Assembly: GCF_040802235.1 (NCBI RefSeq)
Contig: NC_133157.1
Span: 22,647,501 to 22,711,500, forward strand
Source: Manis javanica
Taxonomy: Eukaryota > Chordata > Mammalia > Pholidota > Manidae
Length of the DNA stretch: 64,000 nt
Direction: 5' to 3'
Position 1 is the first letter of the stretch, and every line of letters begins with the position of its first letter. The notes under the pieces were generated by a model. That model saw nothing but the letters and a program-made list of their open reading frames with translations. It ran no database searches and was not told where the DNA came from. A program made the translations under genes and the position numbers. Shown here piece after piece: positions 21,549-32,775 of the stretch.

Positions 21549-23400
21549 TCCTAAAAAAGAGCAGATAACGCCTCTTGCCCTGCCTCGTACAGTTTGTGCA
21601 AGGGTGGAAGCCATGTAAAAACAGCTGTGGGCCTCCTCTGATGTGAGGCTGTATCACACCTCAAGACAGAGCCAGCTGCAAGAGGAAACTGAGCTGTGGG
21701 GACTTTTTAAGACCCGGAGGCTGTTGCTACGAGCATATGAGATGGAAAAAAAAACACCCAAAGTGGCAGGCATGCGGTCTGGGAGCACCTGCCCCACAGG
21801 CGAGCTGAGGTCTCCCTGAGGAGCGGAACACGTGCCCTAGAACAGGCTCCAAGTTGTCCCAGCGCCCCTGAGCTGTGTGCCTGCTCCCTCCTCTCCTGCA
21901 GCTGGCCCCAGGTTCCTCCACTTTCTTCCCACGGGCTGAGATCTGGAGCTCGACTTCACTTGGAACCAGGCAGGGCAAACACATGCGGCTTCATTCCACA
22001 CATACCCACTCTTCCCTCTACCTCCCTGAACTCTCATTCCAAATCAAGCTGGTCGTCTGCTTAGCCAAGAACACAGGAGCAGCAGCCCCTGCCTCCTTGC
22101 TTTCCTGCCTTACCAGGGGCTTCATCTGCTCTGAGAGCACCCTTTATAACATACTGGACTCCTTACTAGCGACCCCTCCGCAACACCAGCTCTGCTAAAG
22201 GGAAGGCCCGAGGGACATGAGCCCCTCCCTACCCTCTACTTCCCACTACCACAGCTCATTATCCTGGAGGTAGGTCCCTGACCGAAAGTCAGCCAATCTA
22301 TAGGTTTGCTGGCAGCCTATGGCAGGGCTTGACTTGAAAAGATGGGCTCAGCCTATCACATGCTGTCCTGCAGGAACTTGTGCAGAAATGCCTGGAGAAT
22401 AAGGGAGTTAGCTATGGGAGATAAAGTTGAAAAGCAGCTTTGCGATGGCATCAGCACTACCAGAGGTCATCAGAGCCTGGCCTGTCGGGAGGCAATCACA
22501 CGGAGAAGACACAGAGGAGCGATGAGGGAGACGTGCACGGCGGGCCTGACAGCTCCGGTTCCAGCCCCAGTGCTCTCGACTGGAGACAACTGAGTTGCCT
22601 CTTGTGCAGTAACGTGTCATGTATCGTAGACTGGGTTTCACGGGTCCTGAGATGGAGGGTTGCATGTAGGAGTGTTACTGGGGGATGCTTTGGAGAGGTA
22701 CTCTGCTCAGAAGGGCAAGAAGCAGGGTTGGATAGGGAAGGAAAGATGACCTGCAGCTGCAGCTGAGCCTCAGTTGGTCCTTCAGCATCCAGAGTCCATG
22801 ATGGTCCTTCAGAGTTGCCCCAACATTGAAGCAAGGGGTTGGGCTTTTTATCCATGCAGTACCCAATCACTGGCCATGTACCACACCTAGAAGGGAGCAT
22901 AACCTAGGGGCAGGCAGTTCCCTGCCACTGAAGGCAGTTCCCAGTGAGGTGCATGTAAATCATTTGCTGAGACTTCCAGAAAGTTTTTGGAGAGGAAGCA
23001 TTGACTCACCTTGAAAATTCACCCTTTTCCCTTCCCACCTCCTTCCTCCTGCCTAGAAGTTGCCATGATGTGTAAAACCGCAGCAACCACCTTGGGATCT
23101 TGACGATGGAGGCCACACTTTGAAGTTGGCAGAGCAGAAAGATAGAAGCAGCTGAGACATCACAGTTCCACGCCAGTAAACCCCTTGTTAGTTTAGAACC
23201 TACAGTTTCTTACAGATATGTTAGAGTTTATTATTTTCTTATCTTGTAGCTACAACCCAATATTGCATTTGGATTCCACAGTCCATGAAGCTGCATGATA
23301 AAAATATACTTTTGCTACAGTTGGAGATTCTATTAGGCAAATAAGAAGGCTCTCTTTTGTAAGTATTAGAATGCTTAGTTTCCACACTAACATATAACAT
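21548..23400. other. Intergenic sequence, probable old element at 22490-22990
   Basis: The part at about 22615-22990 (TCGTAGACTGGGTTTCACGG, GAGTGTTACTGGGGGATGC, GGGGCAGGCAGTTCCCTGCC) has the feel of an old interspersed repeat, but I cannot name it. The rest shows nothing recognisable. Confidence 0.35.
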
Positions 23401-23600
23401 ACTTGAGCATGAAATAATGGTAGTAACACCCTACTTTTATTTAGCTATTTGTGGAATGTGCATTATCTAATTTGGTCTTTGTAAAAACCATGTGAAATAG
23501 ACAGGAAAGTGTTACTATTCCCAATTTATTAATAAGAGAAGCTGAAATTCAGATATAGCAACTCAGAGAATATTCAGATCTTGGGACAACAAAGGACCTT
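23400..23600 (-). repeat. MIR-class remnant
   Basis: Reverse-complement MIR order: GTGCATTATCTAATTTGG, AAATAGACAGGAAAGTGTTA, CCAATTTATTAATAAGAGAA, AGCTGAAATTCAGATATAGC. Confidence 0.65.
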
Positions 23601-24230
23601 AAATAGTTTGATCATGTCAGTCTCATACTGAGTATCTCAGTCCTTTCTTCTTCCCTACAGAATAGAACTCATACTTCTTAGATGGCACCTAAGGCCTCTA
23701 AAAACAGTATCCCAGCCTAGCTCTTCTGCTTTGTCTTCTCCCAACATAGATCTGTATCAGAGAGTATTGCTCCCAGCTCAAGGAGGAGAAAATGTGATTG
23801 ACAATCGAGGCTTCGCCTGACTTCCCTCCAAACATGAGACTGAGACAAAAACTGATGGACAGACAGTTTCTTTGGGAGCTGATGCCAGAAGAGTGAGTAA
23901 TAAGAGAAAGGGAAACAGGGACAGAGGAAAAGGCAACCAAAGAATATGTTACTAAGTCAGTTACCACTGGGGCTTTGGGGCCTCACTCCTGCCAGGGACC
24001 TCTGAAGAGCGCACAGAACTCTGCCTGGCATTGTCTACTCTAAAACCAGCAAGGAGAAGTATTTATCCATTGACTCCTGTCCCCACTATTTGAAGGTTGC
24101 CCCAGAAGGCCTTACCTGCTCCTCCTCTCTCCTGGGCTGCACATGTGTAAATGCCAACTACCTACATGGCAGCCCTGGGGAGCCTTGGCGCAGAACAATG
24201 ACAGGTGTGGCTTGTCCTTCGCAGAAAAAT
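23600..24230. other. Intergenic sequence, nothing recognised
   Basis: No feature could be supported in this stretch. Confidence 0.4.
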
Positions 24231-25160
24231 GGTTGAAAAAATAGTGACTGAATTTTTCCCAATTTTGATTAAAAACCTAAGCCTTCAGACTCAAGATGCT
24301 CGATGAACATACCGCAGAATAACCATGAAGAAGCGCTGTGCCAAGCCACATTACAGTCAGCTGTTTAAAGCCAAAGATGAGGAATAAATCCTGACAGAGG
24401 CAAAGGATAACAACAGACCGCATACAGGAAAAACTGACTTTATTTGTAGACATCATGATTGTGTACACAGAGAAGACTAAGAAATAGACCCCCCCAAAAA
24501 AAGAAAATATAAAAGCTATAGAATAAGTGAATCCAGCAAGAGTGAAAGATTCGAAGTCGATATACAATAAATCAATTGAATTGCTATATATGGATATGAA
24601 TAATTAGAAAGTGAAATTTAAAAATCAACACCATTTATAATAGACTTTAATATACTATAATCAAGTCAGTGAGATACCAGCATAAAGGTAAACACACAAA
24701 TTAATGGAACAATAACAAAAAAAAATCAATGAAACAAAAGAGATTTCAGTAGACCCATTCTAACATGACCAGTTGATTCTGACAACATACCAAGGTATTT
24801 AAAATGGGGAAAATAAAGACTTTTCAACAAATGGTACTTAAACAACTGAATATATGGAAAAAAAAAACCTTGATCTATATATCAATCCATACAAAAAATT
24901 AACTCAAGCATTCATAGACCTAAGTGGCAGAACTGAAACAATAAATCTTCTAGAAAAAAAAATGGAGAAAAATCTTTGTGACCTTGGTTAGGCAAAAAAC
25001 AAAAACCACAAACCTTAAAAGAAAAAAAATTGATAAAATGGACTTCATCAAAATTTAAACTTTTGCTCTTTGGAAGACATCAGTAAGAAAACCAAAGATA
25101 AGCCATAGACTAAGAGAAAATGCTTGTAAAACATATGCAACTGAAATCATAGGTTTAGAG
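24230..25160 (+). repeat. Old L1/HAL1-type LINE, ORF1-like then ORF2-like pieces
   Basis: The first about 200 bases look like decayed ORF1 (GAATTTTTCCCAATTTTGAT, AGCCAAAGATGAGGAATAAA). From 24430 the sequence switches to ORF2 late-RT pattern (CTTTATTTGTAGACATCATG, ACCATTTATAATAGACTTTA, GGTACTTAAACAACTGAATA, AAATGGACTTCATCAAAATT). The join without the middle of ORF2 suggests an internal deletion or a HAL1-like structure. Confidence 0.7.
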
Positions 25161-25164
25161 ATGT

Positions 25165-25700
25165 GATGTGGTGCACAAGTATCTGATCCCTATAGGTTAA
25201 ACAAATGGAGGCTTATTTTTTCTCACCTAACAAGAATTCTAGACGTGAGAAATTGATGGCAATGGTCTGACTGCTCACTGATGGCATCAGAGACACTGAC
25301 TCCTATCTTTTCTCTTTGCTAACTGAGGCATTGTCTTTATCCTCATGATTCTTGCCTCACTGCTCAGAATAGCTGCCATAGTTCCAATCATCACATCATC
25401 ACATAAAGCAGGAAGAATGGAGAACATGCATCTCTTTCCTTTTATCATGACAGCAAGGAATTTTCCAGAAGCACCCTTCTGACTTCTTAGTTTACACTGG
25501 TCAGAAAAAAAGTTACATGGCCATCATATCTTCAAGGGATTCTAAAAAGTAAGGAATAGAATTGTCACAATTGGCCTAGATCACCTTGCTGTAATCACCT
25601 TGGAAATGGTACTGTACATGCCTCAAATAAAATCAAGGATTTATTAGCAAGGAAGAAGAAGGGAGACTATTTTGGGTAATCAACTACAGAGTCTGCCACT
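25165..25700 (+). repeat. Ancient interspersed repeat, family not named
   Basis: Pattern of a common old mammalian element: GGAGGCTTATTTTTTCTCAC, AACAAGAATTCTAGACGTGA, TCATCCTCATGATTC-like centre (25338-25352), GAATTTTCCAGAAGCACCCT, GTTACATGGCCATCATATCT. Possibly related to the 8060 family. Confidence 0.5.
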
Positions 25701-26290
25701 TCCCCCTAAACTCTAGCCATAAAGAACACTTTTATTTCCAAACATATTCCCGGCTCTTCCATGTACCCATTTATTTTCATCTGCTTCCTGGAATGACCTT
25801 GCTCTCTGTCTTCACCTAACAAATTCCTCCTTAGCCTTCAAAACTCAGGGCAATTTTACTACAATTTAAAACAAATAAAACTCTTGTCAGACATCATCTC
25901 CTTTGGAATTCCTTTCCTCCCTCTCCCCCTCCTTTTTATGGTTTCAATATCCCTCACCAGGAATAGCTGAACTCCTTGCAAAGCACTCCTAATGGATTGT
26001 CTATGAAGCTAAAAGCCAGCTACTTTCTTTTACCAAGTGGTACCACGTCAAAAGGGCATACCTCAATGCCTTTGCATTTCCCCATTCTAATCCTCCTTGC
26101 ACTTCCATTTGATTCTTGAAGACACCCCAAACTCCCTACAATTCCTACTGCTAACTCAAGTTGGTTTCTGTTACTTGAATCCGAAGAGTCATAATTAATA
26201 CATGATCTGTTGCTCACTGGTACCACAGCATTACCCGTGGGGTCAGAGCCAGTTAGTGTTCATCATGCATCTATGGGTTCCCCTACATTT
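25700..26290. other. Intergenic sequence, nothing certain
   Basis: CCGGCTCTTCCATGTACCCA and CACCTAACAAATTCCTCCTT near 25750-25835 faintly recall the L2 3' end. No feature is firmly supported. Confidence 0.35.
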
Positions 26291-26590
26291 CACTGCTTCC
26301 AAGGAAGTTAGCTTAGGGGTGGCCATTGAGCAGTTGTAGACAATGAACTAATGTGGGTCACCTCTGGGCCAAGGCAGGGAAGAGCCAAGGAACCTCCTCC
26401 TCTCCTTATCCCACTGTGGCGACAATGTGTTCCATGGGGTGTAGCTCTCAGCTGGAGGAGGGCTTCCTGACCTACACTGGACTTTCAGCAAAAAACAAAC
26501 TTGTTTTCGTGACAAGCCACAGAGACTTGGGGGATGAGACGGGAGGTGTTTGTTGAAGCAGCTATTACACTGTTATATCCATTAAATTAT
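26290..26590 (+). repeat. Ancient interspersed repeat, family not named
   Basis: Familiar old-repeat order: GTGGGTCACCTCTGGGCCAA, CCACTGTGGCGACAATGTGT, ACACTGGACTTTCAGCAAAA, GTGACAAGCCACAGAGACTT, GTTGAAGCAGCTATTACACT. Confidence 0.55.
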
Positions 26591-27340
26591 AGCTGTATGT
26601 TACTGATCTCCTCCAGAAGAATATGACCTGTTTGAAGTCAGTAGCAGGTGTTCATCTTGGCACTCCGGCACCAGCCCCTACCGGGCCTGGGACATGAACT
26701 GTGCTCATTAAATGTGTTTTGAATGAATTACAAATGAATGAGTCATTCTACCTGATGTTTCAGCACCTCAAGTGAACACTTACTAGTAACCTGAAGGGTC
26801 TGGAAATTTCTACAGCTGGAAATTGAGCCTACAATCTTCTAATTCCAAGCCTATGGCTTTGTGTGGACAGACGTCATCATTGTGGATAGATGCTGGGAAC
26901 TGTGAATTAATTCCAATGTGTGGCAATTCAGCAGACAGGCAGTCTGTGTGTAGCTTTCTAGGACAATTATTCTGGAAAGTCATGTCTGGGAAAGGGCCCA
27001 AGAATTTACATGCAGCAGAGGAGAAAGACTTCTTTAAACATTGGCTGCCTCTGTTGCTCTGGTCATAAAACACTGAAAACAACACAAGTCAGTGGCTTCC
27101 TAGGGGACAGAGGAGCATCTGTCCTTTCCAAATTTTCAACATCCCTGTTAAACAATTTCTCTTAAATTAACAAAGGAGAAAGTGAGCAGGGAAATTCTTA
27201 AAATATAACAATAAGGCTCAAAAAGTCAGTGCAAGTTCAAGGTGGGGAAACAGATTTTGTGACAGCTTGTGTCAGCGTCTGAATTAACTGCAAATTCAGT
27301 AATAATAAAGATAAAAATCGCTTTGCTGTTGCCAGTGAGA
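26590..27340. other. Intergenic sequence, nothing recognised
   Basis: Includes a short GTGCTCATTAAATGTG tract at 26701-26716 that may be a MIR tail. No other feature is supported. Confidence 0.4.
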
Positions 27341-27565
27341 TGGAGTTCATTCTATATCAGGCACAGAAGTGGACTTTATATACCCGAGCCTTTATGATTC
27401 CTTACAGTAAAGTGGCAAGTACCTAGTGCTTTATTCCCAATTTACAAGTGAAGGAAATGGGTTCAGAATAGCTAGGAAACTTGCTACAAGTCACAAAGTC
27501 GGTAAATGGTTAATAGAGGATTTAAACCCAAGCTTTCTGAATCCCCAAGCCTATGCTCTAGGCTT
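27340..27565 (-). repeat. MIR SINE remnant
   Basis: Antisense MIR: CCCAATTTACAAGTGAAGGA, GAAACTTGCTACAAGTCACA, GTCGGTAAATGGTTAATAGA, with a TATATCAGGCACAGAAGTGG lead-in. Confidence 0.8.
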
Positions 27566-27624
27566 TCAGATGTGGCCAGTGTGGTTCTTTTATTTGGAAG
27601 TCTCAGACGCTCTTTGTGAACTGG

Positions 27625-27965
27625 TTTAGACAAAGGGACTTTATTGGTTCACAGAAGCCAAGAAGGATTAAATAACAATCCACTGGAAAGAAATGGATAG
27701 TACTGGGCTCCTGGAGGAGCTGCATCCGGACCCCTGGAAGCGGCCTCACCCTCTACCCTCAGCTCCTTTCAGGGTCACCTGCACTTTCTCTCTTGCACAG
27801 TGTCTTTCTACAACACAGAAGACAACATGGCTGCTGACACTTCCCATGCCTCCATCCCTCAACTCCTATCAGGAGAGAGGCTCTGACTTGCTTTAGTTCC
27901 AGTTTCAAGAATCCCAGGGCAGGAATCTAATTGGCCAGCTGAAATTAAGTACCTCCTCCATACCA
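27625..27965 (+). repeat. Ancient interspersed repeat, family not named
   Basis: TTTATTGGTTCACAGAAGCC start, GACAACATGGCTGCTGACAC centre, CAGGAGAGAGGCTCTGAC, TCTAATTGGCCAGCTGAAAT end. This is a recognised layout, but I cannot assign its name. Confidence 0.5.
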
Positions 27966-28214
27966 ATCCATTCTGGCCATGGAGATGGATCATCTAAGAA
28001 CAACGTAGCTCCTTATCTGGAGGATAATAAAGTGTCTGAGAAACAAATATGGTCAAAGGAAACAGAATGCTTAGCTTGAAGCAGAGAATGTACTCAGAGG
28101 GCTCTTCCTGAGGGGGGTTAAACATCTGAAGGATGCTCATGAGGAAGATGGAGATGGTGCTCAGGGTCACTGTTGGGACCAATGGATACAAGTTTCCAAG
28201 AGACAGATTTCAGG

Positions 28215-28415
28215 TTTATTTTCAGCATCCACTAAGTGCTTCGCATGTCCCAGCTATTATATTAACTTGCTTCACATATATCATCTTTTAATCCTCACGA
28301 CAAGTCTGTTGGAAGACTTTCATTACTCCTATTTTACATACGTGAAAACAGAACAAGATAAATAAAGTAAATTGCTCATGTGGCAGAGATTTGAGTCCAG
28401 GTGTTTTGTCTCTGC
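28215..28415 (-). repeat. MIR SINE remnant
   Basis: Antisense MIR: CATCCACTAAGTGCTTCGCA, ATCATCTTTTAATCCTCACG, ATTTTACATACGTGAAAACA, TGGCAGAGATTTGAGTCCAG. Confidence 0.8.
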
Positions 28416-29140
28416 TCTTTGTACTGCATGATTCTGCTTCTGCACACAACTCTCTCATAATTATTTCTGTCCAAAGAGAGTTGGGATTTTCCAGGCACAA
28501 GGGGCTGCCCATGCCTAAAGGTACCCTTGCAAAAGTCAAGTGGCCATCTTTCCAGGACTCGATAAAAATGCATTTCAAACTGGGAGATACTGTTGGACGA
28601 GAAACCCCTTTAGATTTGGCCCAACTTTGAATCAGTACATTCTTTAAGCGTTTACAAATTCTTTTAAAAACTCTACTGGCTATCTTCCGTCTTCTCCAGA
28701 TCACTCTGTCCTTTTGCCCTTGGCTCTGAGCCTCCTAATGCCGACCTGTATGCACGGCAGCATAGTCTCCGTGTGCTGTGGCTTCAGAAGCTTCTGTCTA
28801 GTAGGGATCCCCAGCAGGAGTTCAGGGGAGGGAGGTGTGTCATGGGGGGGGGTCACCTCTGGTGGACTCCTGCCCCAACCGAAGGGCACTGCTCCTCTCC
28901 GTGTGGCCTGCTCTGCGCAACTCTAGCCACTTCTCAGTTTTAACTCCTTCTGTGCCTCTTCTCTTCAGCCTGGGGAGGCAAGGGCTCTGTTTCTATACCC
29001 CAGGACCTCGAGCGTCCCTTGGGGTTACCCCACTCCCCCACACCTTGGTAATTAACCCCTTGTCAACGAACCTTCCTCAAACTGTTCTGATTTGAGTGTG
29101 CCGTTTCCTATTGAGATCCTGACCAATAAAATAATTTTCC
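28415..29140. other. Intergenic sequence, nothing recognised
   Basis: Contains a run of ten G interrupted by nothing but its TCATG lead at about 28840-28853. No repeat family or gene is recognised. Confidence 0.4.
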
Positions 29141-30080
29141 AGACTATAGATTTTATATTGTAATTACATTTTTTACATGCTCAACATGGACCTTTCAGAT
29201 ACAGACTAAAGAAGAAAATAAAAATCGTCATAAACCCACTCCCAAAGATAGCTAAGATTTTGGAGCATTTCTTTCCAATGCTTTTCTAAACTAAGTGCTT
29301 AGCACTGGGCTCCTGGAGCAACTGTGTAACTATTTCATAACTATTCTGAACCCATTTCCTTCACTTGTAAATTGGAGGAAAAAAACACATTATATGTTTT
29401 TTTAAGAGTTTTTATCATGGTAAAACATAAACAGCATACAATTTACCATTCTGGCCATTTTTAAGTATACAGTTCAGTAATATTAAACACATTTGCCATG
29501 TTGTATAGCTATCACTACTATTTCCAGACAAAAATTTTAAAGACTTTATATTATTTTAGAGCAGTTTTAGGTTCATAGCAAAATCAAGAGGAAGGCACAG
29601 AGACTTCCCATATACATCCTGGCCCTGCACAGGCATAACCTCCCCATTACCAACATTCCCCACCAGGGTTGTCCATTTGTTAAAACTGATGAGCTTACAC
29701 TGACATCATATTCACCCAAAGTCTATGGTTTAAATTAGGGTTCACTCTTGGGGGTGTACATTCCATGGGTTTGGACAAATATATAATGACATGTACCCAT
29801 TGTTATAACATCATACAGATATTTTTACTGCCCTAGAAATCCTCTGTGCTCCACCTCTTCATCCCTCCCACCTTACATATGTTTTTTACACTGTTTATAT
29901 CTCTATGTATATGCAATTTCATTAACACAATGTATCATTAGTCATTTACAACATGCCATAAAGTTGTTCATAAATATATTTCAAAGTTGTATACCATGAT
30001 TTTTTTCTATTTCCCTATTTAGGTTTTTTATGTTTTTGGCTATCGTAAATGTCACTGCTATGATTATCATAATTCATAAC
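29140..30080 (-). repeat. Antisense L1 fragments, two or three joined pieces
   Basis: 29390-29530 is the antisense L1 3' UTR (ATCATGGTAAAACATAAACA, CAATTTACCATTCTGGCCAT). 29535-29880 is another L1 piece (GAGCAGTTTTAGGTTCATAG, CACCAGGGTTGTCCATTTGT, GGTGTACATTCCATGGGTTT). The stretch to 30080 (TTGGCTATCGTAAATGTCAC) is a third. 29140-29310 is probably also LINE-derived. Confidence 0.75.
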
Positions 30081-30849
30081 TCTTAGTCCAAATTTCTGAT
30101 TATTTCCTTAGGTCTTCCAAAATTTTGACACTCAAGTAATGCCCAATATATTGTACACACTAGAGGGAGCTTGAGAGTTCTCGGAAACAATAGTTTTCTG
30201 TGTCCTGGTGAAGAATGAAAATAACCTGCCAAGACCGGCAGAAATATTAAAGGCATTTGAGGGCTCCCCTTCACCACTGGGAAAGCTATGCCTGATCTCA
30301 TAATAAAACAATGTGGGCATTTTCTTCCCAAGCCTCGTCCCAGCTTGGGCCAGGGACAGAGCTCTGTTGGTTATTTTGGCTGACGACAAGTCATGTGAAT
30401 GCCCAGTGGGGGCCCATGAAGGCCACGCCCAGTCTGTGAAGAAAGGCCACGTGAGAGGGCTCTGAGAGGAGGCCCCAGCCCAGCCCCGGGGCGCCGCAGG
30501 CCAGCCCTTGTTGTGGGACTTGTACAAGTTCTCTGCAGCTGTAGTGGCTACACTTGAAAGACCCTGGTAACTGTCCTTAGCCGAGGCTCAGGGTCCCCAG
30601 CCAATGAGCGGGTGGTAAGCCATGTCACCAGGGCTCCTGACTGACTCAGAGGAGGTGGGGGCACGCCTGAGCTCCCGAGGCTTCAGATCCTCCTCTGTGG
30701 TCCCTCCCACCTCTCCCACATGGTTCCTGAAGCAGGAGATCCTGACACAGGGAGAGCCTTCCAGAGCCAGGTAGCCAGCAGAGGCACGGCAAATGCAGCC
30801 GAGAGCAGAGAAGAAGTACCCTGCAGACGTGGAGGAGCCATAGGGCTCT
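30080..30849. other. Intergenic sequence, nothing recognised
   Basis: Becomes GC-rich at 30400-30520 without CpG-island density. No exon, RNA gene or repeat is supported. Confidence 0.4.
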
Positions 30850-31034
30850 GTGTCAACCCTGTGTCCCCCAAGGATTGAGATGCCACCGTCTGTTGCCCTT
30901 GGACGAAGAACTTTGTCTCTTCTTCACCCTGCTCCATCTCCCTGGGGACTGGCTTCTCTTGGCTCTCCAGACTCAATTTGCTCATTTGTGCATGAGATAA
31001 ACTAAGATCCTCTTTCTTTAAAATTATAAACATA
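30849..31034 (+). repeat. LTR-like repeat, copy A
   Basis: Starts TGTGTCAACCCTG and aligns for about 170 bases with 32603-32775: AAGGATT, GTTGCCCTTGGA, CTCTTC, GGGGAC, a TTTGTGCA motif, then a CCTCTTTCTTTA end. The TG start, spacing and AT-rich end suggest an old LTR. A different solo LTR begins right at its end. Confidence 0.5.
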
Positions 31035-31453
31035 TGTGGATAAAGTGAAGGTTCCTGCGGCCAGGATTCTCACCTGGCCCTGGTTGGCTAGCTCACTACA
31101 CACGTGTGGGCAATACGTCGTTATTGACTCTATATAAAGAGCTCCGCCCAGTGCTCTGGGCAACATGGTGACGCTGCTGCAAGGCTGCAGGAGAGCAGAG
31201 ACTAGGACAGAGACTGAGACAGCTGCGGGGGTGGAGAGGCCCAGAGGACAGCTGTGCAGGCAGAGGGGCCCAGAGGCAGAAACCGGCTGCATGCAAACTC
31301 GCTCTGAGTGGATGGGATTCTAGTGATCGACCTGTCACCTTGGGAATAAAGTTGAGTATAACCCTTTCACCCCAAGAACGTTCTACCATCATTTCTTTGG
31401 TCACACTGAACCTATAGTGAACTTGTCTGGGGCTGAAACCCATTGGCAAGACA
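31035..31453 (+). mobile_element. Solo LTR, copy 1
   Basis: Begins TGTGGATAAAG and ends GGCAAGACA. ACATA precedes it and ACACA follows it, a 5-bp target duplication with one difference. Inside are TATATAAAG at 31131-31139 and AATAAA at 31345-31350, so U3, R and U5 are all present. It is the same family and orientation as 46797-47253. No internal retroviral genes lie on either side, so it is a solo LTR left by recombination. Confidence 0.85.
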
Positions 31454-31679
31454 ACACAGGAACATGAAACATTATAAACATGCCAGAGGACTCATAGGAC
31501 ATAGGAAGGCAGTAGATTTTGATTGTTGGCAGGAATGGTAAGCTTTGGAAAAGGTGGAAAACGGTAAGCTTTGAGAATTGCTGTGAGAAAGGTAGATCTA
31601 GCCAGCCTCAAGGACCCACGCTGCCAAATGCTAAAGGCAACACAGGTAGGGTTAAGGCTAGACTTTCCCTTAAAAACAG
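31453..31679. other. Short unassigned interval
   Basis: GTAAGCTTTG occurs twice (31538-31547 and 31564-31573). Nothing else is recognised. Confidence 0.35.
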
Positions 31680-31840
31680 TGGTTCTCAATCTTAACTGCA
31701 TAAAATCATTTGGAGAGTTTTTAAAACTCCCCCATTCTCACAGCAATCACATCAAAATCTCTGGGGAGAGGCCCCATTCATCAGTGGTTCTTAAAGCTCC
31801 CCAGGTGATTCCAGTGTGTAGCCAAGGTTGAGAACCACTG
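31679..31840 (+). repeat. MER5-type hAT transposon remnant
   Basis: Both ends are visible: AGTGGTTCTCAATCTTAACT at the left and the inverted GTTGAGAACCACTG at the right, with CCCCAGGTGATTCCAGTGTG before it. This is the MER5A/B non-autonomous hAT-Charlie layout. Confidence 0.88.
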
Positions 31841-32475
31841 GCCTTAAAAGGACAATGAAAGAAGGCCAAGGCTTTAACAGATCGATGGCCATATAAATTT
31901 AATGGCCATATTTCCTTTCTGTACCAAGGTGTTCTATTTCTTTAAATCTTGCTTTATAACACATTCTGACCTTCACTCTTCACTAATGAGATCTATAAGC
32001 AAGTTAGAATTTTAATAAATTTAATGAGGAAAAAATACCTTTTATCGCTGTGCTCTGTGCGTTATCCCCATGTGAGGAAAGCTTTATTAGCTGGCACAGC
32101 CAAGGTCACCTTTTCTCACTGGGCAGGCAGATGGCTTGGAAGAATGAAAGAAAAGGTCAGAGTTCATCAGAGCAAAAACTTAAGGAGAGCAGGTTGAGAA
32201 GCTGGGGGAACGTCAGATCTGCACCGTTGGGGAGGGCTCTGCAGTAGTACAACCCCATGGGGCCAGGGGGCAGCACAGGCCAGGAGCTGACCGGGGTGAC
32301 ATACCAACGTTCAGGAAGCCCTTGGATTGGACTTGGCCTTGTGTTGCTGGCAGGAAAGCCAAAATTCACCAAATCCCAGAGTCTCAAAATTCAGCCCTCT
32401 ATTTTCCACATCCTCTTCTTTCTTCAACCTCAGCCCCTTCCTGTTTGGTCTTTCAAGGAGGAGTGGGGGGTGTGG
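31840..32475. other. Intergenic sequence, nothing recognised
   Basis: AT-rich to 32040 and GC-richer after. No feature is supported. Confidence 0.4.
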
Positions 32476-32580
32476 AAAGAGCAGGGATGCTGGGGTCAGA
32501 CTAGTGTGAGTTCACACTAGCTGTGCGACATGTGACATTTTTAACCTCTCACGGTTCTGTTTCTCAGAACTCAGCAAGAG
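32475..32580 (+). repeat. MIR SINE remnant
   Basis: GAGCAGGGATGCTGGGGTCA, then GTTCACACTAGCTGTGCGAC and AACCTCTCACGGTTCTGTTT follow the sense MIR core. Confidence 0.75.
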
Positions 32581-32602
32581 ATCTGACAGTGTGAAGTGCT
32601 GC

Positions 32603-32775
32603 TGTGTCAACCCTGCATTGCCCAGGGATTAAGGTGGGATCTGCTGTTCCCCTTGGATTAAGGACTTCACCTCTTGCACCTGGGTTCAACTTCCTGGGGC
32701 TCGGCCCCTCCTGGCCAGCCATATTTGGCTTGCATGTTTGTGCAGGAATTAAATAAGTCAGTAAAATCCTTCTTT
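32603..32775 (+). repeat. LTR-like repeat, copy B
   Basis: Starts TGTGTCAACCCTGCATTGCC and matches copy A at 30849. It includes GTTCCCCTTGGATTAAGGAC, GGAATTAAATAAGTCAG and CCTTCTTTAGG. The right border is unclear, and similarity to copy A ends near 32775. Confidence 0.5.

Noticed and set aside
22496-22900. 134-codon - strand open frame
   Set aside because: No recognisable domain, and it lies in a probable old repeat.
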